DNA of 64,000 bases from Weissella koreensis KACC 15510 (GTDB lineage Bacteria > Bacillota > Bacilli > Lactobacillales > Lactobacillaceae), in assembly GCF_000219805.1 (NCBI RefSeq), contig NC_015759.1, forward strand, positions 806,001 to 870,000, read 5' to 3'. Positions 25,260 through 33,955 of this stretch are shown here, one piece after another. Below the pieces are notes generated by a model, which was given only the letters and a program-made list of their open reading frames with translations, did no database searches and was not told the DNA's origin. The first letter of the stretch is position 1; each line of letters opens with the position of its first letter. The position numbers and the translations under genes were made by a program.

Positions 25260-27110
25260 TTATAATTTGGCAAAAATTGTATTAGCAATATTTTCTGCAT
25301 CTTGCAAAATTTTGTCATGAACGTTTGGCCGTGGTGAAAAAGTAGTAAACCATGACCAACCTTCAGTGGGAACGCCCCACATTCTTAATCCAGGTATTTC
25401 TTGGTTTTGTTGATTAACTAAGGTCATATTGGTTCGATTAATTACCGCACCGCCGACTTCAAACGGTGTACCATCAGCTTCCTGATAAGTTTTAGTGCTG
25501 ATTAATTGGTCTTTAACTAAGTTTTGAACTAATGGATTAGTACTAGTGTTCATATTAATTCCGTGTAGACGAGCTTCTACCAGTTGAGTGGCAGGATACT
25601 GGTTACCAAAGACATCATTGGCAATAAATTGATTGTGTTGCGTTGTAACTTTAATTTGAGGACCCGTAATTGTTAAAATTCCAGCTTGCATTAAGGCGTG
25701 CATTTGCTCAACTCGTAAAACAGGCGGTCCAACTGAAATAATATTATTAAATGGATTAAATTCACGCAAGAATTTAGGGTATTCCTGATCATTTAGATAA
25801 TTTGTGAGGACATAGTGCCGTATAACACTGCGAATATCACGTAAAATATCAAAAGCCCCAGCATAAGGTGCATCAACATTACCTTGTTTAGCATCATTAA
25901 TATCCCACTTTAAATATGAAATGAAGGCGTCTTGATAATTTTCGGCAGTCGCATCAGTAAAGGGATGTAAAATTAAATCCCAATCCATGATTAACTCTTC
26001 TGGTAAGCCCCATTCATGTGCCGTAGTATCAATATCATTAGAATTTGCTAAAGCATCCAAAAATTCTTTGGCATTAAAAGGCCAAGTTACAGCTAAATCA
26101 CTAATAATATTTAAATAGTGTTTATAACTAATTTCTTTTTTAATCAATTTCATAAAAAAGTCAAAAGTAACTTCACCATTATGCTTTTCCGCAAAATGAT
26201 CTAAAGTTGCGGGAGTAAAGAAGCGAGGTTGATAACCGTTTCCACTGATTTTTTGATTGGTACCACGGGCGTGCAAAGGAATACCATGACGAGATCCAGC
26301 AATTATTTTAGGTTCTTGTCCGGATGGTTGATAAATCAGTTCCGCAGCTTGGTTGCGAATGAATTTACCACCTCGGCCAATTGTTAATTTGGCAATGTAA
26401 TCAAAGAAACTGAGTCCTAAACCACGTAAAATAACAGGTTCATTAGATTTAATTTGTTGTAGATTAGCTTCTGAAGGATGACCTGCTGGTACATATGTTA
26501 ATTGATTATCTTTGGCATAATCAGCTAAATTAATTTCATCAAGACTCTGTGATTGATCTACATGGCCTAAAGCCATGACTACTTCATCCGTGGTGAAACT
26601 TTGACCATCTTGGATTGTGATATTAAATTGATTTGAAGCTAACTGATGAACTTCGATCACTGATTGTTGAATGAATTGAATTTGAATGTGTTGTGGCAAA
26701 TCAGTTAATAGTTGATCATAGAACCATTTAGTGTAGACACCAAAGAGGGCTCGTGAACTAAAACGATTAGGATTAATTTTAGCAATTTCGTCAAAAAAAG
26801 ATTCGGCATTCATGAAATTGTTTTTTTGAATATATGCGATTCCATATTGCTTGGCCCATTGATAGAAATTGGGACCTAAAATTATGGGAGCGTAAGTTTG
26901 AATGGTGTCGTCAGTAAATAGTGTTAACTGAGAAGTGACAGTATTCATTAGAAAATTAGGGTCTTGTTCAACACGCCAAACGCGTCCACCAATACCAAAG
27001 GGATCAATGATTTTGATGTTAGTTGGTTGTGAAGATTGATTGGCATGGGCAATTAGACGAGGCAATAAAGCTAGGTTTCGAGGTCCTGCCCCGATTAAAG
27101 TAATATTCAT
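25260..27110 (-). CDS. FAD/NAD(P)-binding protein (NAD_binding_9 type)
   Basis: A 616-residue flavoprotein-like protein. The N-terminal nucleotide-binding motif ITLIGAGPRNLALLPRL opens the chain, followed by DPFGIGGRVWRVEQDP and VVMALGHVDQSQS, as in the large FAD/NAD(P)-binding family of lactic acid bacteria whose substrate is unknown. The C-terminal end has MWGVPTEGWSWFTTFSPRP, a conserved-looking segment. It begins two bases after the nnrE stop with its ribosome-binding site inside nnrE, so translation is coupled. The pairing with a nicotinamide-nucleotide repair enzyme hints at a redox role. Confidence 0.8.
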   Translation of the reverse strand: MNITLIGAGPRNLALLPRLIAHANQSSQPTNIKIIDPFGIGGRVWRVEQDPNFLMNTVTSQLTLFTDDTIQTYAPIILGPNFYQWAKQYGIAYIQKNNFMNAESFFDEIAKINPNRFSSRALFGVYTKWFYDQLLTDLPQHIQIQFIQQSVIEVHQLASNQFNITIQDGQSFTTDEVVMALGHVDQSQSLDEINLADYAKDNQLTYVPAGHPSEANLQQIKSNEPVILRGLGLSFFDYIAKLTIGRGGKFIRNQAAELIYQPSGQEPKIIAGSRHGIPLHARGTNQKISGNGYQPRFFTPATLDHFAEKHNGEVTFDFFMKLIKKEISYKHYLNIISDLAVTWPFNAKEFLDALANSNDIDTTAHEWGLPEELIMDWDLILHPFTDATAENYQDAFISYLKWDINDAKQGNVDAPYAGAFDILRDIRSVIRHYVLTNYLNDQEYPKFLREFNPFNNIISVGPPVLRVEQMHALMQAGILTITGPQIKVTTQHNQFIANDVFGNQYPATQLVEARLHGINMNTSTNPLVQNLVKDQLISTKTYQEADGTPFEVGGAVINRTNMTLVNQQNQEIPGLRMWGVPTEGWSWFTTFSPRPNVHDKILQDAENIANTIFAKL

Positions 27111-27112
27111 TA

Positions 27113-27778
27113 TTAATTCTCCTTAATTTCAGGATTAAATTGATGTAATTCAGCAGGTGAATAAATTCCAATATCTTTTACAAATATTGAGCCAGAACGT
27201 TTCACCCCTTCTCCTTGTAATAGTCCCGTTTTAGGGTAAGCAAAAGTCACCGTTGCAGTGGCTCGGATAGAAGATCCCATGATATCACCAGTAGTTGCGT
27301 TAATTCCTGATGGAACGTCAATGGCAACAACGGGAACATTAGCAGCGTTCACTCGTTTAATCATTTCACCTAGTTTGATTGGAACTGGCTTTGATAGGCC
27401 AATTCCAAATAGAGCATCAACGATAACGGTGTATTGACGAAAGTCTTTGACCTTATTAACAGGGGTTAATCCATATTTTTTAGCAATTTCTAATTGAATG
27501 GCATTATTATGTGCAGCTCGATTTTCGTCACCTACAAAAAGCAAATCGACATGGACCCCTTTTTGCATTAATAAACGAGCTAAGGCAACACCATCGCCAC
27601 CGTTATTACCTAGTCCAGCGATAACTAAAACTTGTGATAAGTCAAATTGACCAGCTCCTAAGACTTCGATTCCAGCCAAAGCGGCGCGTTCCATTAAAAC
27701 AAGGGACGGAACGCCAATTTCATTAATAGTATATTGATCATATTGTTGCATTTCATGCGCTGTAACTGCGTCTGTCAT
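27113..27778 (-). CDS. nnrE: NAD(P)H-hydrate epimerase
   Basis: This 221-residue YjeF_N domain protein would interconvert the R and S forms of damaged NAD(P)H hydrate so that a dehydratase can repair them. The signature GLGNNGGDGVALARLL (about residues 55-70), LFGIGLSKP and AIDVPSGINATTGD are present. Only the epimerase domain is here; the dehydratase domain (NnrD), often fused in other bacteria, is absent from this gene and the window. The ATG at 27778 follows AAGGAGAT; the longer open frame upstream lacks such a site. It leads the operon with the FAD/NAD(P)-binding gene. Confidence 0.93.
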   Translation of the reverse strand: MTDAVTAHEMQQYDQYTINEIGVPSLVLMERAALAGIEVLGAGQFDLSQVLVIAGLGNNGGDGVALARLLMQKGVHVDLLFVGDENRAAHNNAIQLEIAKKYGLTPVNKVKDFRQYTVIVDALFGIGLSKPVPIKLGEMIKRVNAANVPVVAIDVPSGINATTGDIMGSSIRATATVTFAYPKTGLLQGEGVKRSGSIFVKDIGIYSPAELHQFNPEIKEN

Positions 27779-27918
27779 TTGTAATCTCCTTTTCAATTTA
27801 AGATAATAAGTACCATTATACATTAGAATTTTGTTAAAATTATTAATGACCTTAGTTTTATTAATGTATTGTAATAGAATAAATGTTATATTTGTCGACA
27901 TTGAAAGAAGGGAAGAAT

Positions 27919-28260
27919 ATGGATAATATCAATAAGATTCCAGAAACGATGGAAGAAGTGCAAACTCAAGTTGTGATGATGCAACAAGCAGGTTTTGAAG
28001 TTGCTGAAGAAGATGTAATTAAAGAATCAATTAAAAACGGTTTCCAATCATTATTGGATGAACGGATGTCAGGACATTACTATACAGTTCATTGGAACCC
28101 AGCCTTCACGGGATTAGATGTGATTGGATTTGGCGAAGAACAAATTGGTTTAGTAGAGCCAGCGGAAAATCAGTTGAGTTGGGTGGAACAATTCCGTACC
28201 AATGCTGATGCTATGTGGTTTAATTTAGATGAAGCTGCTGGAAAATTAATCGGTCGGTAA
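27919..28260 (+). CDS. Hypothetical 113-residue acidic protein
   Basis: I do not recognise this protein. It is soluble and acidic, with an N-terminal helical part (ETMEEVQTQVVMMQQAGFEV, EEDVIKESIKNGFQSLL) and a C-terminal part with strands and aromatics (HYYTVHWNPAFTGLDVIGF). No signal peptide or membrane segment. The ATG at 27919 follows GAAGGGAAG. It is divergent from nnrE, 140 bases away, and 111 bases upstream of the aquaporin gene, which has its own promoter. Codon use and the clear ribosome-binding site support a real gene. Confidence 0.75.
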   Translation: MDNINKIPETMEEVQTQVVMMQQAGFEVAEEDVIKESIKNGFQSLLDERMSGHYYTVHWNPAFTGLDVIGFGEEQIGLVEPAENQLSWVEQFRTNADAMWFNLDEAAGKLIGR

Positions 28261-28313
28261 AAATACATCAATTTCACTTATAATTTGATGATCCAAGTTA
28301 AATTTAAGGTGTA

Positions 28314-28322
28314 TGGTATAAT
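28314..28322 (+). promoter_or_regulatory. Extended -10 promoter of the aquaporin gene
   Basis: TGG then TATAAT, about 50 bases before the ATG; no good -35. Confidence 0.6.
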
Positions 28323-28371
28323 ATATTTTTAAGAGCTATTATATTTTTAATATTAAAAGGGGGATTTTTAA

Positions 28372-29064
28372 ATGCGTAAATATATTGCAGAGTTTATTGG
28401 AACCATGATTCTGGTTACTTTTGGTACTGGTAGTGTTGTCTTTGGAGGAACTTCATTTGGAGCAATGCCAATTGCCTTGGCCTTTGGTTTTGCCGTAATC
28501 GTTGGAGCCTACGCCTTTGGTAATATTTCAGGAGCACACTTCAATCCAGCTATTTCTTTGGGAATGGCAATCAACAAGCGGATTACTTGGCGCGACTTCC
28601 TTGGTTACATTGTGGCCCAAATCTTAGGTGCCTTTGTTGGTTCAGGTATTGTAGTTTCATTGATGTCATCATTGAGTGCTACGAAGAGCCAAATGGTTAT
28701 GACTGGTTTGGGAGCTACTAATTTCCAATCACCAATTACTGTTTTGGGAGCTACTTGGATTGAATTCATTTTGACATTTATCTTTGTCTTGGCAATTATG
28801 GCAATCACTGCTCCCAAGAATGAATTGGGACAACAATTTGCCCCAATCGCAATTGGGTTGACTTTGACTGGATTAATCGTCTTAGGTGTTGGTTTGACTG
28901 GAGCTGGTTTGAACCCCGCTCGTTCATTGGCACCAGCTGTTATCTTGGCCTTCATGGGAAGTACTGGAGCCTTGACTAACATGGCTGCATACATTATCGG
29001 CCCATTGGCTGGTGGAGCACTTGCTGCTGTTGCTGCAAAGTACTTACTAAAGACAGAAGACTAA
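28372..29064 (+). CDS. Aquaporin / MIP family channel
   Basis: The 230-residue protein has six membrane segments and two NPA boxes: GAHFNPAISL (Asn near 58) and GAGLNPARSL (Asn near 181). The residue after the second NPAR is Ser, not the Asp usual in glycerol facilitators, and the chain is short. Both favour an aquaporin-type pore for water or small neutral solutes over GlpF. In lactobacilli such channels can also pass lactic acid. AAAGGGGG precedes the ATG. Single-gene unit with promoter and terminator. Confidence 0.92.
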   Translation: MRKYIAEFIGTMILVTFGTGSVVFGGTSFGAMPIALAFGFAVIVGAYAFGNISGAHFNPAISLGMAINKRITWRDFLGYIVAQILGAFVGSGIVVSLMSSLSATKSQMVMTGLGATNFQSPITVLGATWIEFILTFIFVLAIMAITAPKNELGQQFAPIAIGLTLTGLIVLGVGLTGAGLNPARSLAPAVILAFMGSTGALTNMAAYIIGPLAGGALAAVAAKYLLKTED

Positions 29065-29153
29065 TCATATTAAAATATATATGCTAAAAATTTCTAAGAG
29101 AATTAGGGTGTAAGCTTAAAATGTAGAACCTTTAAATTTTAGAATGAATTTAT

Positions 29154-29190
29154 AGAAGTTGAGACAAAAATGTTTCAACTTCTTTTTTAT
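29154..29190 (+). terminator. Terminator of the aquaporin gene
   Basis: AGAAGTTGA / TCAACTTCT stem extended by GACA/TGTT, then TTTTTT. The rest of the 364-base gap to pgpA shows only its promoter. Confidence 0.85.
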
Positions 29191-29349
29191 TGAATTTATT
29201 AAAAAACATTCGTAGTTGGAAGCCTTAAATGTTGTGGAAACTATGTTCTATAGCCATAGTTAAATTGTAACGCTGGTTAATGCATTTATTTTGATCTAGT
29301 TAGCGGTTTAAAATGAACCCTTTAACATTAGTTATTGAATAGCGTTAAA

Positions 29350-29358
29350 TGGTAAAAT
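29350..29358 (+). promoter_or_regulatory. Extended -10 promoter of pgpA
   Basis: TGG then TAAAAT, about 70 bases before the pgpA start. Confidence 0.45.
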
Positions 29359-29428
29359 GAAGTTAATAAATATTTTCAACATGTAAGTTGAAGGTATCGA
29401 ATAAATGTGAGAACGAGGAGTTAGTAGT

Positions 29429-29914
29429 ATGGACTTAGTTGAGACTGATAATTATCAAGTAGTAGTGGATTTGTTTGAAAAACATGGTGTAAATTTAAAA
29501 GATATTGCGGTCTTAGTACAGGCTGGACAAGCCGACTATATACCAGAGCTAACGATCGATGTATCGCTAGATAGTGTAAAACATGTTTTACGTAAAACTG
29601 AAGTTCAAGATGCTGTAATGACGGGGATTGCCCTTGATGATTTAGCCGAGGCGGGAGCTTTACCAGAACCTTTAGCATCTCGTATTAAAACTGATCATAA
29701 GACCTATGGAACTGATGAAAATATGGTCATGGCTATTTTGGGTGTTTATGGAACGATTTCATGGACTAATTTTGGCTTTTTAGATCGAACTAAACCAGGA
29801 GTAATTGGTCAATTAAATGACATTCAAAAAAATGGCGGACGCGTTAATACTTTTATTGACGATTTGGTAGCGGCGGTAGCTGCAGCAGCGGAGGCACGGA
29901 TAGCACATGAATAA
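29429..29914 (+). CDS. pgpA: Phosphatidylglycerophosphatase A family protein
   Basis: This 161-residue protein matches the Gram-positive PgpA (YutG-like) group, with VQDAVMTGIALDDLAE, the segment YGTISWTNFGFLDRTKPGVI and the end GRVNTFIDDLVAAVAAAAEAR. It would dephosphorylate phosphatidylglycerol phosphate in membrane lipid synthesis. The ATG at 29429 follows GAGGAG. It overlaps the asparaginase gene by 8 bases, so the two are co-translated, though no metabolic link is obvious. Confidence 0.88.
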   Translation: MDLVETDNYQVVVDLFEKHGVNLKDIAVLVQAGQADYIPELTIDVSLDSVKHVLRKTEVQDAVMTGIALDDLAEAGALPEPLASRIKTDHKTYGTDENMVMAILGVYGTISWTNFGFLDRTKPGVIGQLNDIQKNGGRVNTFIDDLVAAVAAAAEARIAHE

Positions 29915-30902
29915 AAAATATTTAGTAATTACGACCGGTGGAACGATTGCATCAGCCGCCACAGAAAAAGGATTGGCTCCTAATATGTCAGCCGATGAAT
30001 TAATTGCTTTTTTTAAACCAGAACCTGAGGTTGAATTATCAGTTTTAGATTTAATGGCCAAAGATTCAACTAATATGCAGCCTGAAGACTGGATATTGAT
30101 TGCGCAATCAATCCAGGAACATGCAGAAAATTATGATGGATTCATCATAACGCATGGTACTGATACAATGGCATATACTGCTTCAGCTTTATCATATCTT
30201 TTATATGGGTTTGACAAGCCAGTAGTATTAACGGGTTCACAAATTCCATTGGGAATGCAATATACTGATGCAGAATCAAATTTACAAGATGCATTATTAT
30301 TTATTCATGATACCGAATTAAAGGGTGTCTTTATTGTCTTTAATAGCTTAGCAATGGTGGGGACTAGGGCGGTTAAGACTAAAACTCAAAGTTACGATGC
30401 TTTTGAATCAATTAATTATCCCTACGTTGCCCGGATGATGCACGGTAAGGTTAATCAATTATTCCAGCCAGAGCCTGAAACATTGCCACTTCAAACCAAT
30501 AGTTTGTCCTTAGATACAAATATATTTATGTTAAAAGCCTTTCCTGGCATGACCGTAGATATTTTTGATTATCTGAAGACCCACGCGCATGGTGTGATTA
30601 TTGAAAGCTTCGGAAATGGCGGATTACCATTTGAACGACGTAACTTATTGCCTGGAATTCAAAGTTTGACGGATGCAGGAATTCCAGTTGTGATTACAAC
30701 CCAAATTTTGGAAGAGGGACAAGATATATCGTTATATGAAGTGGGTCAACGCGTAGTAGAGGCTGGTGGAATTACAGCTGGTGATATGAATACTGAAGCA
30801 ATTGTTGCTAAATTAATGTGGGTTTTGGCTTACACGGATGATGTTGAAAAGATCACTAAATTATTGCAAACTTCAGTGGCGCATGACATGGGGTTTGTTT
30901 AG
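29907..30902 (+). CDS. Asparaginase
   Basis: This 331-residue type I-like asparaginase hydrolyses asparagine to aspartate and ammonia. Both catalytic threonine segments are intact: ITTGGTIASA (residues 8-17) and ITHGTDTMAYTASAL near residue 82, plus VLTGSQIP. No signal peptide, so it is cytoplasmic. It starts inside the end of pgpA. The next gene starts 60 bases later with its own strong ribosome-binding site, so a longer operon is possible. Confidence 0.94.
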   Translation: MNKKYLVITTGGTIASAATEKGLAPNMSADELIAFFKPEPEVELSVLDLMAKDSTNMQPEDWILIAQSIQEHAENYDGFIITHGTDTMAYTASALSYLLYGFDKPVVLTGSQIPLGMQYTDAESNLQDALLFIHDTELKGVFIVFNSLAMVGTRAVKTKTQSYDAFESINYPYVARMMHGKVNQLFQPEPETLPLQTNSLSLDTNIFMLKAFPGMTVDIFDYLKTHAHGVIIESFGNGGLPFERRNLLPGIQSLTDAGIPVVITTQILEEGQDISLYEVGQRVVEAGGITAGDMNTEAIVAKLMWVLAYTDDVEKITKLLQTSVAHDMGFV

Positions 30903-30962
30903 AACAGAAATAAACAATAAAGATCGGATAAAAACTTTTCTTGAGGAGAAGGAGGAAAATAA

Positions 30963-31304
30963 ATGGCTGAACGTGGAAAGCTGAAATTTGAGATTATTGA
31001 GAAGTTTGGGATATTATCTACCAGTAAATCTGGATGGAACTTAGAATTAAATTTAGTTCAATGGGGAGATAATCAGCCCAAGTTTGATCTTCGCTCTTGG
31101 AGCCCTGACCATAATAAAATGGGTAAAGGTGTAGGATTAACACATGATGAATTAAAGCAATTACAGCAGGTTTTACAAAATGTTTTAGGATCTGAAAATA
31201 ATAATTTGGTGACTAATTTTACACCACATTCTGAAGTAAGTAATTTTGAGGCAGATGATGATTTTGAAAATGATCGCCCGCAAGTAACTCGATTGAGTGA
31301 TTAA
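30963..31304 (+). CDS. YdbC/PC4-type ssDNA-binding protein
   Basis: The first 75 residues fit the bacterial PC4-like fold of the YdbC family: KLKFEIIEKFGILSTSKSGW, ELNLVQWGDNQPKFDLRSWS, HNKMGKGVGLTHDELKQL. YdbC of Lactococcus binds single-stranded DNA. The last 35 residues form an acidic, low-complexity tail (DDDFENDRPQ) beyond the core domain. GGAGAAGGAGG lies before the ATG, an unusually strong site suggesting high expression. It lies between asparaginase and the two-component genes. Confidence 0.85.
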   Translation: MAERGKLKFEIIEKFGILSTSKSGWNLELNLVQWGDNQPKFDLRSWSPDHNKMGKGVGLTHDELKQLQQVLQNVLGSENNNLVTNFTPHSEVSNFEADDDFENDRPQVTRLSD

Positions 31305-31385
31305 TAATGGATTTTATTAGTAAGATAATGAATGTTTTAAGGTTTGATTTGTAAGATAGAAGAAAAACAATTTAGGAGCACAACA

Positions 31386-32087
31386 ATGGGAACTCAATCA
31401 GTAAAAATATTAATTATCGAAGACGACAAGGCTTTAAGTGATACGATCAAAATCACAGTGGATAGTTTGGGTGAAACAACTCAAATTTATGATGGTCAAG
31501 AAGGGCTCTTTGAAATTTTATCTGGAATATACGATTTAGTCATTTTGGATGTTATGTTACCGGAAATGGATGGCTTTACCGTCTTGAAGCGAGCCCGAGT
31601 TGAGTTACCTAAATTGCCAATTTTAATGTTAACAGCCAAAGATGATTTAGAAGATAAAATGCATGGTTTCAATCTTGGTGCAGATGAATATATTACTAAA
31701 CCCTTCTATAAAGAAGAACTTTTAGTTCGTGCCAAAACTTTATTAAGACATGTTGGTTTAATCGGGGATGAAGGATCTTTGAAAGTTGGAAATGTTGAAA
31801 TTAGTATTGATAAGCATCAAGTAATGGTGAATGAAGAACAAGTTAATGTTCAGGGGCGTGAATTTGGGCTATTAGTTTATTTAATTCAGCATCAAGATCA
31901 AATTGTTACAAAAGATCAAATTTTTGATCGTTTGTGGGGCTTTGATTCTGAGACATCTTTGACGGTGGTCGAGGTGTATATGTCGAATCTACGTAAAAAC
32001 CTTCGGATTGCTGGCGCAAATTTGCAAATTAAAACCTTACGAAATGTAGGGTACACTTTGAATGTCATTGATGAGGACACTTTATGA
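31386..32087 (+). CDS. OmpR/PhoB-family response regulator
   Basis: A 233-residue regulator. The receiver domain (about residues 6-120) has acidic IIEDDKA, phospho-acceptor Asp55 in LVILDVMLPEMDG, and the conserved Lys in EYITKPFYKEE. A winged-helix DNA-binding domain follows (EFGLLVYLIQHQDQIVTKDQ; VVEVYMSNLRKNL). The ATG at 31386 follows TTAGGAGC; an earlier in-frame start at 31344 lacks a site. The last four bases overlap the kinase gene. Targets are unknown. The closest functional type could be CiaR-like, but that is a guess. Confidence 0.92.
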   Translation: MGTQSVKILIIEDDKALSDTIKITVDSLGETTQIYDGQEGLFEILSGIYDLVILDVMLPEMDGFTVLKRARVELPKLPILMLTAKDDLEDKMHGFNLGADEYITKPFYKEELLVRAKTLLRHVGLIGDEGSLKVGNVEISIDKHQVMVNEEQVNVQGREFGLLVYLIQHQDQIVTKDQIFDRLWGFDSETSLTVVEVYMSNLRKNLRIAGANLQIKTLRNVGYTLNVIDEDTL

Positions 32088-33283
32088 TCGATAAAGTTAC
32101 AAACAACGGTTTTTTTAATCGAATGCATCGATTAAGGAAGGCCATGTCAACACAAATGAAGGTAACCATCTTGATCGCAGTCGGCTTTACGGTGGTTTTC
32201 GGGGCTGTTGGTTCCTTCATTGGCAGGCAATTTAGAGAAGTGGTTTACAGTAACCCAATTATGCGGGTGAAGCAACCATTTGATTCTAATCAGGCGAATC
32301 TATTAAATAGTGGAGAAAATGTAATTAGTAATAGCTACTTACATGGACAAAAAGTATTTTTACCTAAAGAAAATCGAGTATATATTAAATATTTCAACCA
32401 AAGTTGGTATATGTTTTATAAACGCGGGACCATGGTTTCATACCAAAATATTGGGGTTGAACATGATATGGTGGAACGCTTTTCAAGTCGTTTATTATTG
32501 ATTATGGGAACGTCTGAAGTTTTATTATTGCTTATGGCCTTTATTTTAGCTCGTACGAATATGATTCCAATCACGCGCGCATTAAAACAGCAGCGCAGAT
32601 TTGTGGCGGATGCGGCACATGAATTTAAAACGCCAATGACGGTAATTCAAAATAAATTGGAGACGATGCTTGAACATCCTAATGATTCAGTAATGGATCA
32701 AGTAGAAAATGTGGCTAATTCATTGACTGAGGTCAGACATTTAAACAAGTTAACAGCGGATATGTTGAAATTAGCACAGGCTGATGCAGAAGTGACGATG
32801 TTTGATTTTAAACCTACTGATTTAGTGGAAATTATTAAGGAAGTCAGTGAAATTTTAGAGATTCAATTTAAGGAAAAAAATCAAAATTTGAATTTTGAAA
32901 TGCCCGAGGAATTAATTATTGATGGGGATGGTCAAAGGTTAAGGCAATTAATTCTTAATTTAGTTGATAATGCACATAAGTATACAGACGAGAATACAAC
33001 GATTACTATTCAATTGAAAAAATTACGTAGTACGGCGCGAATTAAAATTATTGATAATGGGGAAGGAATTTCAGCTGAAGATAAAAAACATTTGTTTGAT
33101 CGTTTTTATCGGGTCGATAAATCACGATCACGAGCAAGTGGCGGTCATGGGTTGGGACTATCTATTGTGCAATGGATTGTAGAAGGGCACGGAGGTAAAA
33201 TTAATGTTGAAGATACTATTCCGCATGGAACAACCTTTGATATTGCTTTACCATTAAGACATAAAAAACAACCGGATAAGTAA
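32084..33283 (+). CDS. Sensor histidine kinase
   Basis: A 399-residue membrane kinase. Two membrane segments (about residues 23-45 and 143-165) enclose an extracellular loop of about 100 residues with no recognised sensor fold. There is no clear HAMP or PAS domain. The H-box DAAHEFKTPMTVIQNKLE has its His near 179. The N-box (LRQLILNLVDNAHKYT), G1 (KIIDNGEGI), F (LFDRFYRVDKSRS) and G2 (GGHGLGLSIVQ) boxes are complete. The start overlaps the regulator's stop (ATGA), so the pair is made together. The signal is unknown. Confidence 0.94.
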   Translation: MIDKVTNNGFFNRMHRLRKAMSTQMKVTILIAVGFTVVFGAVGSFIGRQFREVVYSNPIMRVKQPFDSNQANLLNSGENVISNSYLHGQKVFLPKENRVYIKYFNQSWYMFYKRGTMVSYQNIGVEHDMVERFSSRLLLIMGTSEVLLLLMAFILARTNMIPITRALKQQRRFVADAAHEFKTPMTVIQNKLETMLEHPNDSVMDQVENVANSLTEVRHLNKLTADMLKLAQADAEVTMFDFKPTDLVEIIKEVSEILEIQFKEKNQNLNFEMPEELIIDGDGQRLRQLILNLVDNAHKYTDENTTITIQLKKLRSTARIKIIDNGEGISAEDKKHLFDRFYRVDKSRSRASGGHGLGLSIVQWIVEGHGGKINVEDTIPHGTTFDIALPLRHKKQPDK

Positions 33284-33433
33284 AAATAATAGACAAATAT
33301 TTGGGTGGTAGTTATACTAATAACACTTAAATGAAGTAATTTAAGTAAAATTAATTGTAAAAAGGTGATTTATATAAATAGTTCTAAGTTGAGAATTGTT
33401 GCAATATATAATCAGAAAAGGAAGGTAACATTA

Positions 33434-33772
33434 ATGAGTCGATTTATGCAAGGGATGTTATGGCTGTTGTTGGCATGTGTATTACTTAGTGTGGGTATGC
33501 CAGTCTTTCACATCGCATTCGGCGTAATTGGTGTCATATTTAGAATCATAGGTTGGCTAATTTTAATTGGATTAGCAATAGTATTCTTAATTTATTGGTT
33601 TTTACGTCGAAAAATCAGGCAAACAATGGAAAATGGTAATCAAGCGAACTATAGCTATTATCAATTCCGTCAAAAAAGTGAAAGAAATAAGCAAAAAAAT
33701 TCACAAGACATTTATAATAATGATTTTGGACATCCAGGGGTTAAAGATGTTACCCCCGATAATCAAAAATAA
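33434..33772 (+). CDS. Small two-segment membrane protein
   Basis: I cannot assign a family. The 112-residue chain has two hydrophobic segments (about residues 7-30 and 33-57), then a charged, Asn- and Gln-rich tail with many Lys/Arg. The ATG at 33434 follows AAAGGAAGGT; earlier in-frame starts lack this. It follows the two-component genes by 150 bases and ends at a terminator, so it could belong to their regulon. Confidence 0.7.
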   Translation: MSRFMQGMLWLLLACVLLSVGMPVFHIAFGVIGVIFRIIGWLILIGLAIVFLIYWFLRRKIRQTMENGNQANYSYYQFRQKSERNKQKNSQDIYNNDFGHPGVKDVTPDNQK

Positions 33773-33777
33773 TCATT

Positions 33778-33812
33778 TAGAGGCTGAGACAAAATGATCT
33801 CGGCCTCTTTGT
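33778..33812 (+). terminator. Terminator downstream of the small membrane protein
   Basis: AGAGGCTGAGA (33779-33789) pairs with TCTCGGCCTCT (33798-33808), then TTTG. Confidence 0.75.
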
Positions 33813-33955
33813 TATGGAGTTAAAAAAACATTAATTACCGTATTCTAAATTTAATTTGTATAAGTTAAATTGAAAAAATACGCTAGTTTATAGTTTTAAA
33901 GGGATTTATCACACTCTTTTATTTTGTTGGAAATAATAAATTGGAGGTATTAGGA

